A DNA stretch of 64,000 bases from Ahniella affigens (lineage in GTDB: Bacteria; Pseudomonadota; Gammaproteobacteria; Xanthomonadales; Ahniellaceae): NCBI RefSeq assembly GCF_003015185.1, contig NZ_CP027860.1:1860001-1924000 (forward strand), given 5' to 3'. Shown one piece after another: positions 18,491 to 28,619 of the stretch. The stretch's first letter is position 1, and every line of letters begins with the position of its first letter. The notes beneath the pieces were generated by a model. The model saw only the letters and a list, made by a program, of their open reading frames with translations. It ran no database searches and had not been told where the DNA came from. The translations under genes and the position numbers were made by a program.

Positions 18491-18828
18491 GCCTCAGATT
18501 TTTTTCAGAGACTGCTCAAAACTGCGGGCGACGTTCAGGCGGTTGCGCGCTGCGGCCTGCGGGCGATATGGCGGTTTCGGACATCCCGTCGAACTGTGAT
18601 GCAGTTCGCATAACAGGCTGTCAACTTCGCCACACTTTGGAGTGGAAAGGCGTCAACGTCGGCACGTCAACAGGGACATCGATGCAACCGACCCAGATCA
18701 GTAGGGCTTGTGTTTTCATAGCGCCCCAACCGACCGCAGCGCCTCGGCATAGCGGCTCTGAATCAGCGCGGACAAACGGACGCGTCGCCTGATTGCAAAC
18801 CGGTCTGATGGCGATCAGGAGTGGTGTC
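18491..18828. other. Intergenic region upstream of the gingipain-like gene
   Basis: About 340 bases with no credible gene in either strand. It holds a T-rich stretch near 18499-18507 that may help end the sdh operon transcript, and presumably the promoter of the large downstream gene; I could not pick a convincing -35/-10 pair. Confidence 0.5.
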
Positions 18829-21800
18829 ATGCGTAGGTTCGTAAGCTGCTTGGTCTGCGTGCTGGCAATGGCTGCGACGCCGGTCTGGTCTGCCGTTGAG
18901 ACTGCGGTGTCCCGCGATCCTGAATTGGGCACCAGAACCGCGCTGCCCAACGCCAAGTTCAAAAAGCGTTTGCATCGCTACGACGAGCCGATGCGAGCGC
19001 AGCAGTTTTTCAACTGGCAGCGGAGCAAAGATCAATCATTCGACACTGATCGCGCCATCGCCGAAGCGCGTCGGCTTGCCGAGCAAATGCCGTGGTTTTC
19101 CAGTGCCCGCAACGAAGTCGTGGCGGGTGTGCCGAATCTTGATCAGTCGGGAACAGAGCCAAACAGCGCACTCGACAGCTGGACGGCACTCGGCCCCGGC
19201 AATGTCGGCGGACGGACCCGTACGCTGGTGTTCCACCCGAACTTTGCCTCGAACAATACGATGTTCGTCGGCGGCGTCGCGGGCGGCATCTGGCGCACTA
19301 CCGATGGTGGCAGCACATGGAGTCCGTTGGGCGATTTCAATCCGAACATCGCGGTGACGGCCATGTTGATTGACCGGACCAATGCGAACCACCTTTGGGT
19401 TGGTACGGGCGAAGGCTTCTTCAATGTCGATGGTGTTCGTGGTGCTGGCATCTTCGAGTCCAACGACGGCGGAACAACGTGGACGCAAATCCAGACAACC
19501 GCGCCGTCGGCCAGCAATACCAATTTCCGCTATGTGATCGACATGGCGCAAAGCCCGAATGCGGCAGCGACGTTTTATGTGACGACGCTCACCGGGTTAT
19601 GGCGTACCACCGACAGCGGCGCGACCTGGACACGCTACATCGATCCGACTGCGGGAACCGCCGCCAACGGTTGCCACGACATCATCGTGCGGCCGGACAT
19701 CACGCCGAACGACACGGTTGTGGTCAGCTGTGGCAATTTCGCGCCGACTGGCACGGCGACTGGCATTTGGCAAAGCACGAACGCGAATGCCGTCACGCCG
19801 ACTTGGAGCAAGCGACTGGGCCCCGCCGGAACAACCGTCCTGAATCGGATGGGACGCACGAGTCTCGCTGTAGCGCCCAGCAATTCCGCCACGATGTATG
19901 CGCTGATCGCGTGCAGTGCCCAGGCAACATCGGGCACGACGGCTTGTGGTGATTTGGGCGGCACCGCCAACGACAATCATTTTGATGACGGGCTGCGTGC
20001 GATCTACCGCTCGACCGATGGTGGCGCGACCTGGGCCGCGCAATACACGAACGGCTTTACCGAAGCGACGACCGCCAATCGCGAACTATTGCTGACGAAC
20101 CCGCTGATCGGCCGCTGTGGCCTCTGCACGTCCATCTGTGGTGTTGGCGCGACCAGCAGCTATGGTGGTCAGGGCTGGTACGACAACGTGATCGCGGTCG
20201 ATCCGGCCAATGCCAGTCGGGTCTGGGTTGGCGGGATCGATCTGTGGCGGTCCGATGACGCTGGTGTCAACTGGGGAATTGCGTCGTACTGGGGCCAGCA
20301 ATACATGCCCGGAGTGCCAGTCACCAACTACGCCCATGCGGATCAACACGGCATCTGGTTTCCGCCCAATTACGACGGCAGCACGGTCAAGACGCTGTTC
20401 GTGACCAACGACGGCGGCGTACACCGAACGCTGGATGCGACAGTTGCGGTTGGAACGTCGTCCACCAATAGCCAGGCGACGAATTCCATCTGCGGCCAGG
20501 CCAATCGGCCTGCCATTGCGTGGGGCAATCTCAATAACGGCTATCAGGTAACCCAGTTCTATCATGGCACCGTGTTCCCGAACGGCCAGACCTATTTCGG
20601 TGGCGCTCAGGACAACGGCACGAACCTGCGCGCGGAATCGACGATGAGCGCGAATCAGTGGAACGAGGTCAACGGCGGTGACGGCGGCTATGTGGCGGTG
20701 GACCCGACCAACACGAACATTCTGTATTCCGAAACGACTGGCATCAGCATCGACAAGTCCACTGACGGGGGCGTCAATTGGGCAAGCGCGATCAGCGGCA
20801 TCACCGATGTGGGTGGCCTGTTCATCAATCCGTTCCTGCTCGATCCAAACCTGAATACGCGCCTGTTCACCTCCGGTCGAAGCATTTGGCGTTCCGCGAA
20901 TTCCGCCGGGACTTGGACGCAGGCGTCGAGCGCGCTGGCCACGCGGACCTGTGGTGCGAGTGCCTTCAACGACAATTACTCGGCCTACGCAGTGGCGCCG
21001 GGGGACAGCAATCTGATGGTGATGGGCTCCGATCTGGGGCGGCTCTGCCGGATCACCAACGCCACCTCGTCAACCAATGCGACGACGCCGGTGTGCACGA
21101 CGCCGCTCGGCACCAATTGCGCAACGATCTCCTCGATTGCGTTCGACGCGACTCAGGCAACGTCCACGGCGCAGAACAGCCGCGTGGTGTTCGCGACCGT
21201 TTCGGATTTTGGTTTCAGCCATGTCCTGAAATCCACCGACGGCGGCCAAACCTGGACTGCGATCGACAATCAGGCCGGCACCACCGCGCGACTGCCCGAT
21301 GTCCCGGCACACTCGCTGGTCACGGATGCGGCGTATGGCGTCGGGCAGCGACTGTATGTTGGCACTGACCTCGGCGTGTTTGTCAGTATCGATGCGGGTC
21401 TGAACTGGATGCGCGAAAACGCAGGCTTCGCGAACACGCCAGTGGAATGGTTGCAGATGCATGCGCGGACGATTGGCACTGGGCTCGCTGCGGCAAAGGC
21501 GCCTGCCACGGGCCAACTGTTTGCCTTTACGCATGGTCGGAGTTTGTTCAAGACGAGTTTGCGCGCCGCTGGTGGTTTCTGTGCCAGTCCGGCGGCCGCG
21601 ATTCCGGACAACAACGTGGGGGGCGCGACCTCCAGCATCACTCTGAGTAACATCAGCGCGACGCAGACCGGTTGGATCGACCTCGATCTGCAGATGACGG
21701 TGACGCACGCGAATGTGGGCGATCTCAGCGCCACATTGACGCGCACCAGTGGTGCGGGCGCACCGGTGTCGGTGACCTTGTTCTCCCGTCCCGGTGTGCC

Positions 21801-24597
21801 GAGCACGAGCTTCTGCACCGGCAGCGGCGACAATATTGCGGCGACGTTCGATGATGACGCGGACTTTACTGCCGAAACGCGTTGTATCGACGCCAACACG
21901 CCAACATTGGCGGGGCAGTTCCGTGCCGAGGGCGCTCTGTCATCCGTCTTGGTTGCCGGAACGGCGACCTATCAACTCACCATCAATGATCAGGCCGCGG
22001 GCACGGCGGGCACGCTGAACAGTTGGTGTTTGGTTCCGACTGCAAATACCGACGCCACCGTGCCCGTAACCTTGAGTGCGCTCACTTCCGAACGCGACCA
22101 ACAGGGCGTGCTCACGGTGCGCGTGACGACCGATGTGCAGGTGTCGGTAGCAGCATTCGAACTCAGCAGTACACGGCGAGAACAAGAGGTATTTGAGCGC
22201 GCAGCGGCAGGAGCCGATCGCACGATGCCGGATACCCTGCAGTTGCGGGCGCCCTACAGCGGCAATCAGTTCTATCTGCGCATCCTGAACATCGATGGTT
22301 CGGCTGATACGTTGGGGCCGTTTCAGGTTGGTCAGCACTATGGCCGAGCGGCATCCAATGGTGAGGCCGTGCCCATCGACTGGCCTGCCGTTCGCCAGGA
22401 ACAGAACCAGATCGGTCGCAGCCCGGCCAGTGTCAGTGCCGGCACGGGTGTGGCGCGGCCAGCCGTCAACCTGCTCGTGGCAGACGATGGGATTCAGAAT
22501 GTGAGTTACGAAGCATTGATGACAGCTGGCGCAACTGGCTTTGCCGACGTGCCATTGGCCGATCTGGCACTGAGTCTGGAAGGGCGCCAGGTGGCCGTGA
22601 ACGTGAGATCTGCAGACACGATCTTCAATGCTGGCGATGAGATTGAGTTCGTTGGGCACAGTCTGCACCGTCCGAGTCAGACTGGTGCGGCCTACGAGAG
22701 TCTGTACAGTCGCCGGCTTCCGTATCGGTTGAGCGTCGACCCGGACCATGCATTGCGCGTTCGGCCGGCTCGAACGAACGATACCCCGACCGATGGTCCG
22801 GCTCAGGTTCGCCAGCAGGTGACGGTGGAGGACAACCAGCTGTATGTCTACAGTGCGCCGCTGAACGACCCGTGGGCATGGTCCAGAACGCTGGCGATGA
22901 ACGGATCACCAGCCACGACGCAGCACCAGTTTTCGCTCGCGTCCGTGGACGTCGCGGCGCCGGCGTCGATCGAAGTGAGTCTGTACGGTGGCAACGACTT
23001 CCCGCTGGGGGGCCTCGATCATCACGTCGAGGTCCTGTTGAACGGACAGTTGTTGGGCGAAACGCAGTTTGATGGCCTGCAGGCGCAGACCATGCGCTTC
23101 AGCCTGCCGGCAGGTAGTCTGCAGGCCAACAATACGTTGAGCGTGCGCGTGCCTGGGGATGTGGGGCAGGTCTACGACATGGTCTATCTGGAGGATATCC
23201 AGGTTGACTATTACCGCACGTTGCAAGCAACCGATGGTCAGCTGTCATTCGTGTCGGAGACCGGCGCCGGGCAGCCCGTCGCGCTGCCGCAAGGCTATCT
23301 GATGAGCGATGCATTTGAGGATCCGGTGCCCTTGTGCGTCCCGGAGGCCTGTCAGACCCTGACAATCACCGGCCTGCAGCCAGCCACTGCCAGAATTTAT
23401 CAAGGTGCTGGCGAGGACTGGTTCGAGATCGCGGCGGTCGAGCAGTCGGGCGCGCTCAGGTTTACCGCGCCGGTTTCGGCGGGGCACCGTTTTGAAGTGG
23501 CTGACGCCAGCGGATTGAAGCATCCAGAGGTTGCGGCCATAGCGGATACCACGATGTTGAGCGCGGGGCCAGCCGAATATCTGGTGATCGCGCACCCACA
23601 GTTTCGGTCGGCATTGAGTGGCCTGCTTGCCGCCCGACAATCGGACGGACTCAGCACCAAGCTGGTCGATGTGGACGCGGTGTATCAGCAATACGCAGGC
23701 GGCCGTGTCGATCCGCAGGCGATCGATGACTACGTGGCGTTTGCGTATGCGAACCTGGGCACGCGCTATGTGCTCTTGGTTGGGGGCGATACTTACGATT
23801 ATTTCGATGACTTGCATTTGGGTGCGATCTCGCACATGCCCACGATCTATCGGGCCGGCGATGCGTTTGTCCGATTCGCGGCCAGTGACAATGCGTTCGC
23901 CGACATCGATGGGGACTTGGTGCCGGAACTTGCGATCGGTCGCTTGCCGGTTCGAACAGTGGCTGAACTCAACACGCAGATCAACAAAATCTTGGCGTAC
24001 CAATCGAACCATGCCAGCACGCTCGTCTTTGGCGCTGACCTGAGCGCCGATGGTGTGGACTTTGACACCCTGGTGGACGCGCATCAGCTTGCCTATGTCG
24101 GCCCCGGCTCCAAGCTGAGCATCTACCCTGACGTGAGTGGCATGCCTGCTGCTAAGGCCTTGCTGGTGGATACGATCAATGCTGGCGCACGTTATGTCGA
24201 GTACTTTGGTCACAGCTCGCCCGATCGCTGGAGCTATTCGCCGATGTTGACCGCCAGCGATCTCAATAGCGGCGCCCTGACTAACATCAATCAGCCGATC
24301 GTGGTCAATCAACTTGGGTGTTGGAACACGTTTTTTGTGTCGCCACAGGCAAACGGTATGGCTCACGCGTGGCTGAACAATACCGCGGGCGCAGCGGCGG
24401 TGATTGGCGCGACGGCGCTCATTGAAATTGGTAGCGGCCACGAGCTCGGGCTCCGGATCAGCGAGCGATTGCAACCCGGGGCACGAATCGGCGATGTGCT
24501 GAAATCAGCCAAGCAGGACCTCCAGGCGGACGGCATCAATGCCGTGGATGTGCTGGTCGTGTCGACGCTTCTTGGGGATCCGGCCATGCCGTATTGA
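18829..24597 (+). CDS. Giant secreted protein: BNR/sortilin-like propeller, P-domain, gingipain-like (C25) peptidase
   Basis: 1922 residues. Start at MRRFVSCLVCVLAMAA: AGGAG lies 8 bases upstream and a Sec signal peptide follows. Residues about 100-900 carry repeated Asp-box-like motifs (WRTTDGGSTW, FESNDGGTTW, YRSTDGGATW, KSTDGGQTW) typical of BNR/VPS10 propellers. About 915-1066 resembles a proprotein-convertase P-domain (DNNVGGATSS...NSWCLVP). A long linker of beta-sandwich character follows. From about 1581 the protein resembles the gingipain C25 catalytic domain: EYLVIAHPQF, YVLLVGGDTYDYF, His1795 in YFGHSSPDRW and Cys1831 in VNQLGCWNTFF, spaced 36 apart much like the gingipain His/Cys dyad. 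No C-terminal sorting domain was recognised. Likely exported endopeptidase; substrate and activation unknown. Confidence 0.85.
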   Translation: MRRFVSCLVCVLAMAATPVWSAVETAVSRDPELGTRTALPNAKFKKRLHRYDEPMRAQQFFNWQRSKDQSFDTDRAIAEARRLAEQMPWFSSARNEVVAGVPNLDQSGTEPNSALDSWTALGPGNVGGRTRTLVFHPNFASNNTMFVGGVAGGIWRTTDGGSTWSPLGDFNPNIAVTAMLIDRTNANHLWVGTGEGFFNVDGVRGAGIFESNDGGTTWTQIQTTAPSASNTNFRYVIDMAQSPNAAATFYVTTLTGLWRTTDSGATWTRYIDPTAGTAANGCHDIIVRPDITPNDTVVVSCGNFAPTGTATGIWQSTNANAVTPTWSKRLGPAGTTVLNRMGRTSLAVAPSNSATMYALIACSAQATSGTTACGDLGGTANDNHFDDGLRAIYRSTDGGATWAAQYTNGFTEATTANRELLLTNPLIGRCGLCTSICGVGATSSYGGQGWYDNVIAVDPANASRVWVGGIDLWRSDDAGVNWGIASYWGQQYMPGVPVTNYAHADQHGIWFPPNYDGSTVKTLFVTNDGGVHRTLDATVAVGTSSTNSQATNSICGQANRPAIAWGNLNNGYQVTQFYHGTVFPNGQTYFGGAQDNGTNLRAESTMSANQWNEVNGGDGGYVAVDPTNTNILYSETTGISIDKSTDGGVNWASAISGITDVGGLFINPFLLDPNLNTRLFTSGRSIWRSANSAGTWTQASSALATRTCGASAFNDNYSAYAVAPGDSNLMVMGSDLGRLCRITNATSSTNATTPVCTTPLGTNCATISSIAFDATQATSTAQNSRVVFATVSDFGFSHVLKSTDGGQTWTAIDNQAGTTARLPDVPAHSLVTDAAYGVGQRLYVGTDLGVFVSIDAGLNWMRENAGFANTPVEWLQMHARTIGTGLAAAKAPATGQLFAFTHGRSLFKTSLRAAGGFCASPAAAIPDNNVGGATSSITLSNISATQTGWIDLDLQMTVTHANVGDLSATLTRTSGAGAPVSVTLFSRPGVPSTSFCTGSGDNIAATFDDDADFTAETRCIDANTPTLAGQFRAEGALSSVLVAGTATYQLTINDQAAGTAGTLNSWCLVPTANTDATVPVTLSALTSERDQQGVLTVRVTTDVQVSVAAFELSSTRREQEVFERAAAGADRTMPDTLQLRAPYSGNQFYLRILNIDGSADTLGPFQVGQHYGRAASNGEAVPIDWPAVRQEQNQIGRSPASVSAGTGVARPAVNLLVADDGIQNVSYEALMTAGATGFADVPLADLALSLEGRQVAVNVRSADTIFNAGDEIEFVGHSLHRPSQTGAAYESLYSRRLPYRLSVDPDHALRVRPARTNDTPTDGPAQVRQQVTVEDNQLYVYSAPLNDPWAWSRTLAMNGSPATTQHQFSLASVDVAAPASIEVSLYGGNDFPLGGLDHHVEVLLNGQLLGETQFDGLQAQTMRFSLPAGSLQANNTLSVRVPGDVGQVYDMVYLEDIQVDYYRTLQATDGQLSFVSETGAGQPVALPQGYLMSDAFEDPVPLCVPEACQTLTITGLQPATARIYQGAGEDWFEIAAVEQSGALRFTAPVSAGHRFEVADASGLKHPEVAAIADTTMLSAGPAEYLVIAHPQFRSALSGLLAARQSDGLSTKLVDVDAVYQQYAGGRVDPQAIDDYVAFAYANLGTRYVLLVGGDTYDYFDDLHLGAISHMPTIYRAGDAFVRFAASDNAFADIDGDLVPELAIGRLPVRTVAELNTQINKILAYQSNHASTLVFGADLSADGVDFDTLVDAHQLAYVGPGSKLSIYPDVSGMPAAKALLVDTINAGARYVEYFGHSSPDRWSYSPMLTASDLNSGALTNINQPIVVNQLGCWNTFFVSPQANGMAHAWLNNTAGAAAVIGATALIEIGSGHELGLRISERLQPGARIGDVLKSAKQDLQADGINAVDVLVVSTLLGDPAMPY

Positions 24598-24757
24598 TCC
24601 CGGCTGCGGTTGGTCGCGGCAACGTCGGCTTAATCGGTCTTGCCCGAGTCTTGGCTGGCGATCGGCTGACGCTTCCCCGGAAGCGCTTGTTTTATTTGGC
24701 GATTCCAGCCCGCTTGGTTACACTTCCGGTCTTTACTTTTCGGAATTGGCCCGAACC

Positions 24758-25886
24758 ATGATTGAAATCAATCCAATCGTCAGCCGCATTGCGGACCTGA
24801 CCGAGCGCACGGCGTCGCTCAGGGGGTATCTTTGACTTCGACAGCAAGCGCGAGCGGCTGGAGGAAGTAAGTCGAGAGTTGGAGCTCCCGACAGTCTGGG
24901 ACAATCCCCAGCGGGCCCAGGACTTGGGGCGTGAACGCGCCATGCTCGAGAAAATCGTCAACGAGCTGCAGGGCGTTGGCGCCGGCCTCGTCGAAGCGAA
25001 AGAGCTGCTCGACATGGCCGTGGCCGAAGGCGATGAAGGCACGATTGGTGCCGTTCAGGCCGATGTCGAAGGCTTTGCGGCACGCATCGAAAAGCTTGAG
25101 TTCCAGCGTATGTTCTCGGGCAAGATGGATTCGCACAGCTGCTTCGTCGAATTGCAGGCGGGTGCTGGTGGTACCGAGGCTCAGGATTGGACGGAAATGC
25201 TGACCCGCATGTATCTGCGGTTTGCCGAAGCGCGGGGCTGGAAGTCGGAAGTCGTCGAAGCCTCCGATGGCGAAGTCGCGGGCATCAAGGGTGCGACAAT
25301 CCGGATCGAAGGCGACTACGCGTTCGGCTGGTTGAAGACCGAAACCGGCGTGCATCGTCTGGTGCGCAAGTCGCCGTTCGATTCCGATAATCGCCGACAT
25401 ACGTCGTTCTCGTCGGTGTTCGTGTCGCCCGAAGTCGATGACGATATCGACATCGAAATCAACCCGGCCGACCTGAAGACCGATGTGTATCGCTCGTCCG
25501 GTGCCGGTGGTCAGCACGTCAATAAGACCGAATCCGCCGTGCGTATCACGCATGTGCCGAGCGGTGTCGTGGTGGCGTGCCAAACCGAGCGGTCGCAGCA
25601 TGCGAACCGCGATCGCGCGATGAAGATGCTGAAAGCAAAGCTGTACGAAATCGAGATCCAGAAGCGCAACGCCGAGAAGAATGCGATCGAGGCGTCGAAG
25701 TCCGATATCGGCTGGGGCAGTCAGATCCGTTCGTATGTGCTCGATCAGAGTCGCATCAAAGATCTGCGCACTGGCGTGGAGCGCACCGACACCCAGAAAG
25801 TGTTGGACGGCGATATCGATGAATTCATCGAAGCCAGTTTGAAGGCCGGGTTGGAAGCGGGCGCGAAACGCGCTGATGCGAACTGA
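24758..25886 (+). CDS. prfB: Peptide chain release factor 2, with programmed +1 frameshift
   Basis: The coding sequence is in two frames: 24758-24832 (25 codons, [20 protein letters not shown]... to LRGYL), an in-frame TGA at 24833-24835, then the +1 frame from GAC at 24834 to the stop at 25886. The product is about 375 residues. SPF-type anticodon loop ([14 protein letters not shown]) and GGQ motif ([13 protein letters not shown]) identify RF2, which releases at UGA and UAA. It precedes lysS by 47 bases as in E. coli. The break is regulation, not decay. Confidence 0.97.
24821..24836 (+). promoter_or_regulatory. prfB programmed +1 frameshift site
   Basis: AGG GGG TAT CTT TGA C: a Shine-Dalgarno-like AGGGGG stimulator three bases before the CTT slippery codon, and a poorly terminating UGA-C. 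It is identical to the well-characterised E. coli element. Low RF2 favours slippage from CUU to UUU, giving autoregulation. Confidence 0.97.
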
Positions 25887-25933
25887 TTTGCCGTGTTTGT
25901 CCCGAAGCTATTGACTACGTAAAGAGCCAGCCC

Positions 25934-27457
25934 ATGAGCGAGTCCAATTCCCCCGCGCCGACCGAAGTCATCCAAGATGAGAACCATCTGATCGCCGAAC
26001 GTCGTGCCAAATTGGGCGCGATCCGGGAGCTGGGCATCGCGTTTCCGAACGACTTCAAGACGGACACGTTTGCCGGTGACTTGCAGGCCGAGTACGCCGA
26101 CAAGGAACAGTTCACCGCGGAAGCATTGCTTGCGGTGAATCGCGATGTGTCCGTTGCGGGTCGCATGCTGCTGAAGCGTGTGCAAGGCAAGATTGGGTTT
26201 GTGCAATTGCAGGACATGACCGGGCGCATTCAGCTGTTCTTGAGTGCCGCCGAGCTGGGCGCGTCGTTCGAGGCGTTCAAGTCTTGGGACATTGGCGACA
26301 TTCTGGGGGTCCAGGGCGTCGTGATGCGCACGAAGACTGGCGAATTGTCAGTCAAAGCCAAAAGCCTGCGCTTGCTGACCAAGTCGTTGCGTCCGCTGCC
26401 GGACAAGTTTCATGGCTTAGAAGACGTCGAACAACGCTATCGCCAGCGCTATGTCGATCTGATCGTCAACTCAGAGTCGCGGCAGGTGTTCCAGCTGCGC
26501 TCGAAGGTCGTCACGCATTTGCGCAGTTTCCTGGACGCTGAACGCTTCATGGAAGTCGAAACGCCGATGATGCATCCGATTCCGGGTGGTGCCACCGCGC
26601 GGCCGTTCGTCACGCATCACAACGCGCTCGACCTGCAGATGTATCTGCGCGTTGCGCCGGAGTTGTACCTGAAGCGCCTTACCGTGGGCGGCTTTGATCG
26701 CGTCTACGAGATCAATCGCAACTTCCGGAACGAAGGCGTCAGTACCCGGCATAATCCGGAATTCACGATGCTCGAGTTGTACCAAGCCTATGCGACCTAC
26801 AACGAGGTCATGGACCTGACCGAAGCCATGATCCAAAGCGCGGCCAAGGCGGTATCCGAGAACCCCGTGTTCAATTGGGATGGGATGGCGATCGACCTCG
26901 CCAAGCCGTTCCGCCGCTGGCCGATGGAAGACGCCGTGCTGGAGCACAATCCTGACATCAAGCGCGAAGACTTGCGCGATCGCGAGCGCATGGCCGCACA
27001 TTGCCAACGCCTGAAGATTCAGGTCAAGCCGAATTACGGCTGGGGCAAGCTGCTGCTCGAAATCTTCGAGAAAACGGTCGAATCCAAGCTGATCCAACCA
27101 ACATTCATCACTGATCACCCGGTCGAAGTCTCGCCGCTCGCGCGTGCGAACGATCAGGATCCACAGCTCACCGATCGCTTCGAGCTGTTCATTGGTTGCA
27201 AAGAACTTGCCAATGGCTTCTCCGAGTTGAACGACCCGGAAGACCAGGCCGAGCGCTTCCGCGCCCAAGTCGCGCAGAAGGACAGCGGCGACGACGAGGC
27301 GATGCACTTCGACGCCGACTACATACGCGCGCTGGAATACGGCATGCCGCCAACGGGTGGCCTGGGTGTCGGCATTGATCGATTAGTCATGCTGCTCGCG
27401 GGCGTTGGTTCGATTCGCGACGTGTTGTTGTTCCCATACATGCGACCGGAAGCCTGA
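25934..27457 (+). CDS. lysS: Lysyl-tRNA synthetase, class II
   Basis: 507 residues. The N-terminal OB fold (about 60-160) binds the anticodon. Class II motif 2 is [18 protein letters not shown] and motif 3 is [16 protein letters not shown]. It charges tRNA-Lys with lysine in the cytoplasm. It is preceded by AAAGAGCCAGCCC and follows prfB; the pair is probably one transcript. Confidence 0.98.
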   Translation: MSESNSPAPTEVIQDENHLIAERRAKLGAIRELGIAFPNDFKTDTFAGDLQAEYADKEQFTAEALLAVNRDVSVAGRMLLKRVQGKIGFVQLQDMTGRIQLFLSAAELGASFEAFKSWDIGDILGVQGVVMRTKTGELSVKAKSLRLLTKSLRPLPDKFHGLEDVEQRYRQRYVDLIVNSESRQVFQLRSKVVTHLRSFLDAERFMEVETPMMHPIPGGATARPFVTHHNALDLQMYLRVAPELYLKRLTVGGFDRVYEINRNFRNEGVSTRHNPEFTMLELYQAYATYNEVMDLTEAMIQSAAKAVSENPVFNWDGMAIDLAKPFRRWPMEDAVLEHNPDIKREDLRDRERMAAHCQRLKIQVKPNYGWGKLLLEIFEKTVESKLIQPTFITDHPVEVSPLARANDQDPQLTDRFELFIGCKELANGFSELNDPEDQAERFRAQVAQKDSGDDEAMHFDADYIRALEYGMPPTGGLGVGIDRLVMLLAGVGSIRDVLLFPYMRPEA

Positions 27458-27471
27458 ATGGAGTAGGGGTC

Positions 27472-28446
27472 ATGCGACGACTGCTGCGGGTGTTGGCGGT
27501 ACTGGCGGTGCTAGTCGGACTGGGTGTTGGCGGGTTCGTGTACATGAACTGGCCAACACCCGAACGGATGCCCGGCGTGCCGAACGTGAGCATCGGTTCG
27601 ATCAAGAGACTCGACGGCCTGACGTTCCATGCGATCGACCCGCGCCCGGTCGATGTCTGGCTGCCTGCGGGCTACCCTGCCAACGCGCCGTATGACGTGC
27701 TCTACATGCACGATGGGCAGATGCTGTTTGATGCCGCCGAGACCTGGAACCATCAGGAATGGATGGTTGATGAGATCGCCGGCGCATTGCAACAGGCAGG
27801 TGACGTGCAACCCTTCATCGTCGTCGGGATCCACAACCGCAGTGCCGATCGCCACGCGGAATACCAGCCGCAGCGGGCGTTCGCGCGACTGAGCGACGCC
27901 GACAAGGCGGCCCAGCTGGCACAGCGACGCACCCTTCTGGACCCGTTATATCGTGGCGACGTGCGCTCGGACCGCTACCTGCAATGGTTGGTCGAAGAAT
28001 TGAAACCGGTTATTGATCGCGACTTCAGGGTCTCGCCGCTCATGTCCGACACCGCGATCATGGGTTCCAGCATGGGCGGATTGATTTCTTGGTATGCGTT
28101 GGAACGCTACCCGACGGTATTTGGCGCGGCGGCTTGCTTGTCGACGCACTGGCCCGGTGGGTTTCCGGACGGTGACAACACGTTGGATGACGCGCTGCTG
28201 GCGGAGTTCGAGGCCGGTTTGCCCGAACCAGGCACGCATCGGTTCTGGTTCGACCACGGCACCGAGACACTTGATCAGCATTACCCTGAACTCCAGCAGC
28301 GCGCGGATCAGATTCTGAAAGCCAAGGGCTACACCGACGCCGATTGGCAAACCCGGGTCTACCCGGGCGCTGACCACAGCGAGCAGGCGTGGGCGAGCCG
28401 ATTGGCCGACCCGCTGCGGTTTTTGTTTGCCAAACCGCAGTCCTGA
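27472..28446 (+). CDS. Secreted or membrane-anchored esterase (alpha/beta hydrolase, esterase D-like)
   Basis: 324 residues. The N-terminus RRLLRVLAVLAVLVGLGVGGFVYM is a hydrophobic signal anchor or signal peptide. The hydrolase domain resembles putative esterase PF00756 (YieL/enterochelin-esterase-like): DVLYMHDGQMLFD, nucleophile in IMGSSMGGLISWYAL, and PGADHSEQAW supplying the His. It lies 14 bases after lysS, so it may be cotranscribed. The substrate is unknown. Confidence 0.85.
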   Translation: MRRLLRVLAVLAVLVGLGVGGFVYMNWPTPERMPGVPNVSIGSIKRLDGLTFHAIDPRPVDVWLPAGYPANAPYDVLYMHDGQMLFDAAETWNHQEWMVDEIAGALQQAGDVQPFIVVGIHNRSADRHAEYQPQRAFARLSDADKAAQLAQRRTLLDPLYRGDVRSDRYLQWLVEELKPVIDRDFRVSPLMSDTAIMGSSMGGLISWYALERYPTVFGAAACLSTHWPGGFPDGDNTLDDALLAEFEAGLPEPGTHRFWFDHGTETLDQHYPELQQRADQILKAKGYTDADWQTRVYPGADHSEQAWASRLADPLRFLFAKPQS

Positions 28447-28619
28447 TTTCGGTCCAGATCGCTCGGCGCGGGTCCGCTTTCGGATCGATTGACGATCCTG
28501 ACCCAACAATCAATGGCTTAGCTGCTATCACGTCGCGCTTGTTTTGCGCCTGGGCGTGGTCGTGCGGTGCAGCGAAGTGTTAACATGCCCGCCCGTTTTT
28601 ATCCCTGAAGTGCTTTTTC

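Noticed and set aside
23245-24474. A 409-codon open frame antisense to the gingipain-like domain
   Set aside because: Composition is that of a codon-bias shadow and it lacks a start context; the sense frame carries the catalytic motifs.
24758-24835. A 25-codon gene ahead of prfB
   Set aside because: It is the first segment of prfB; the following TGA is the programmed frameshift stop.
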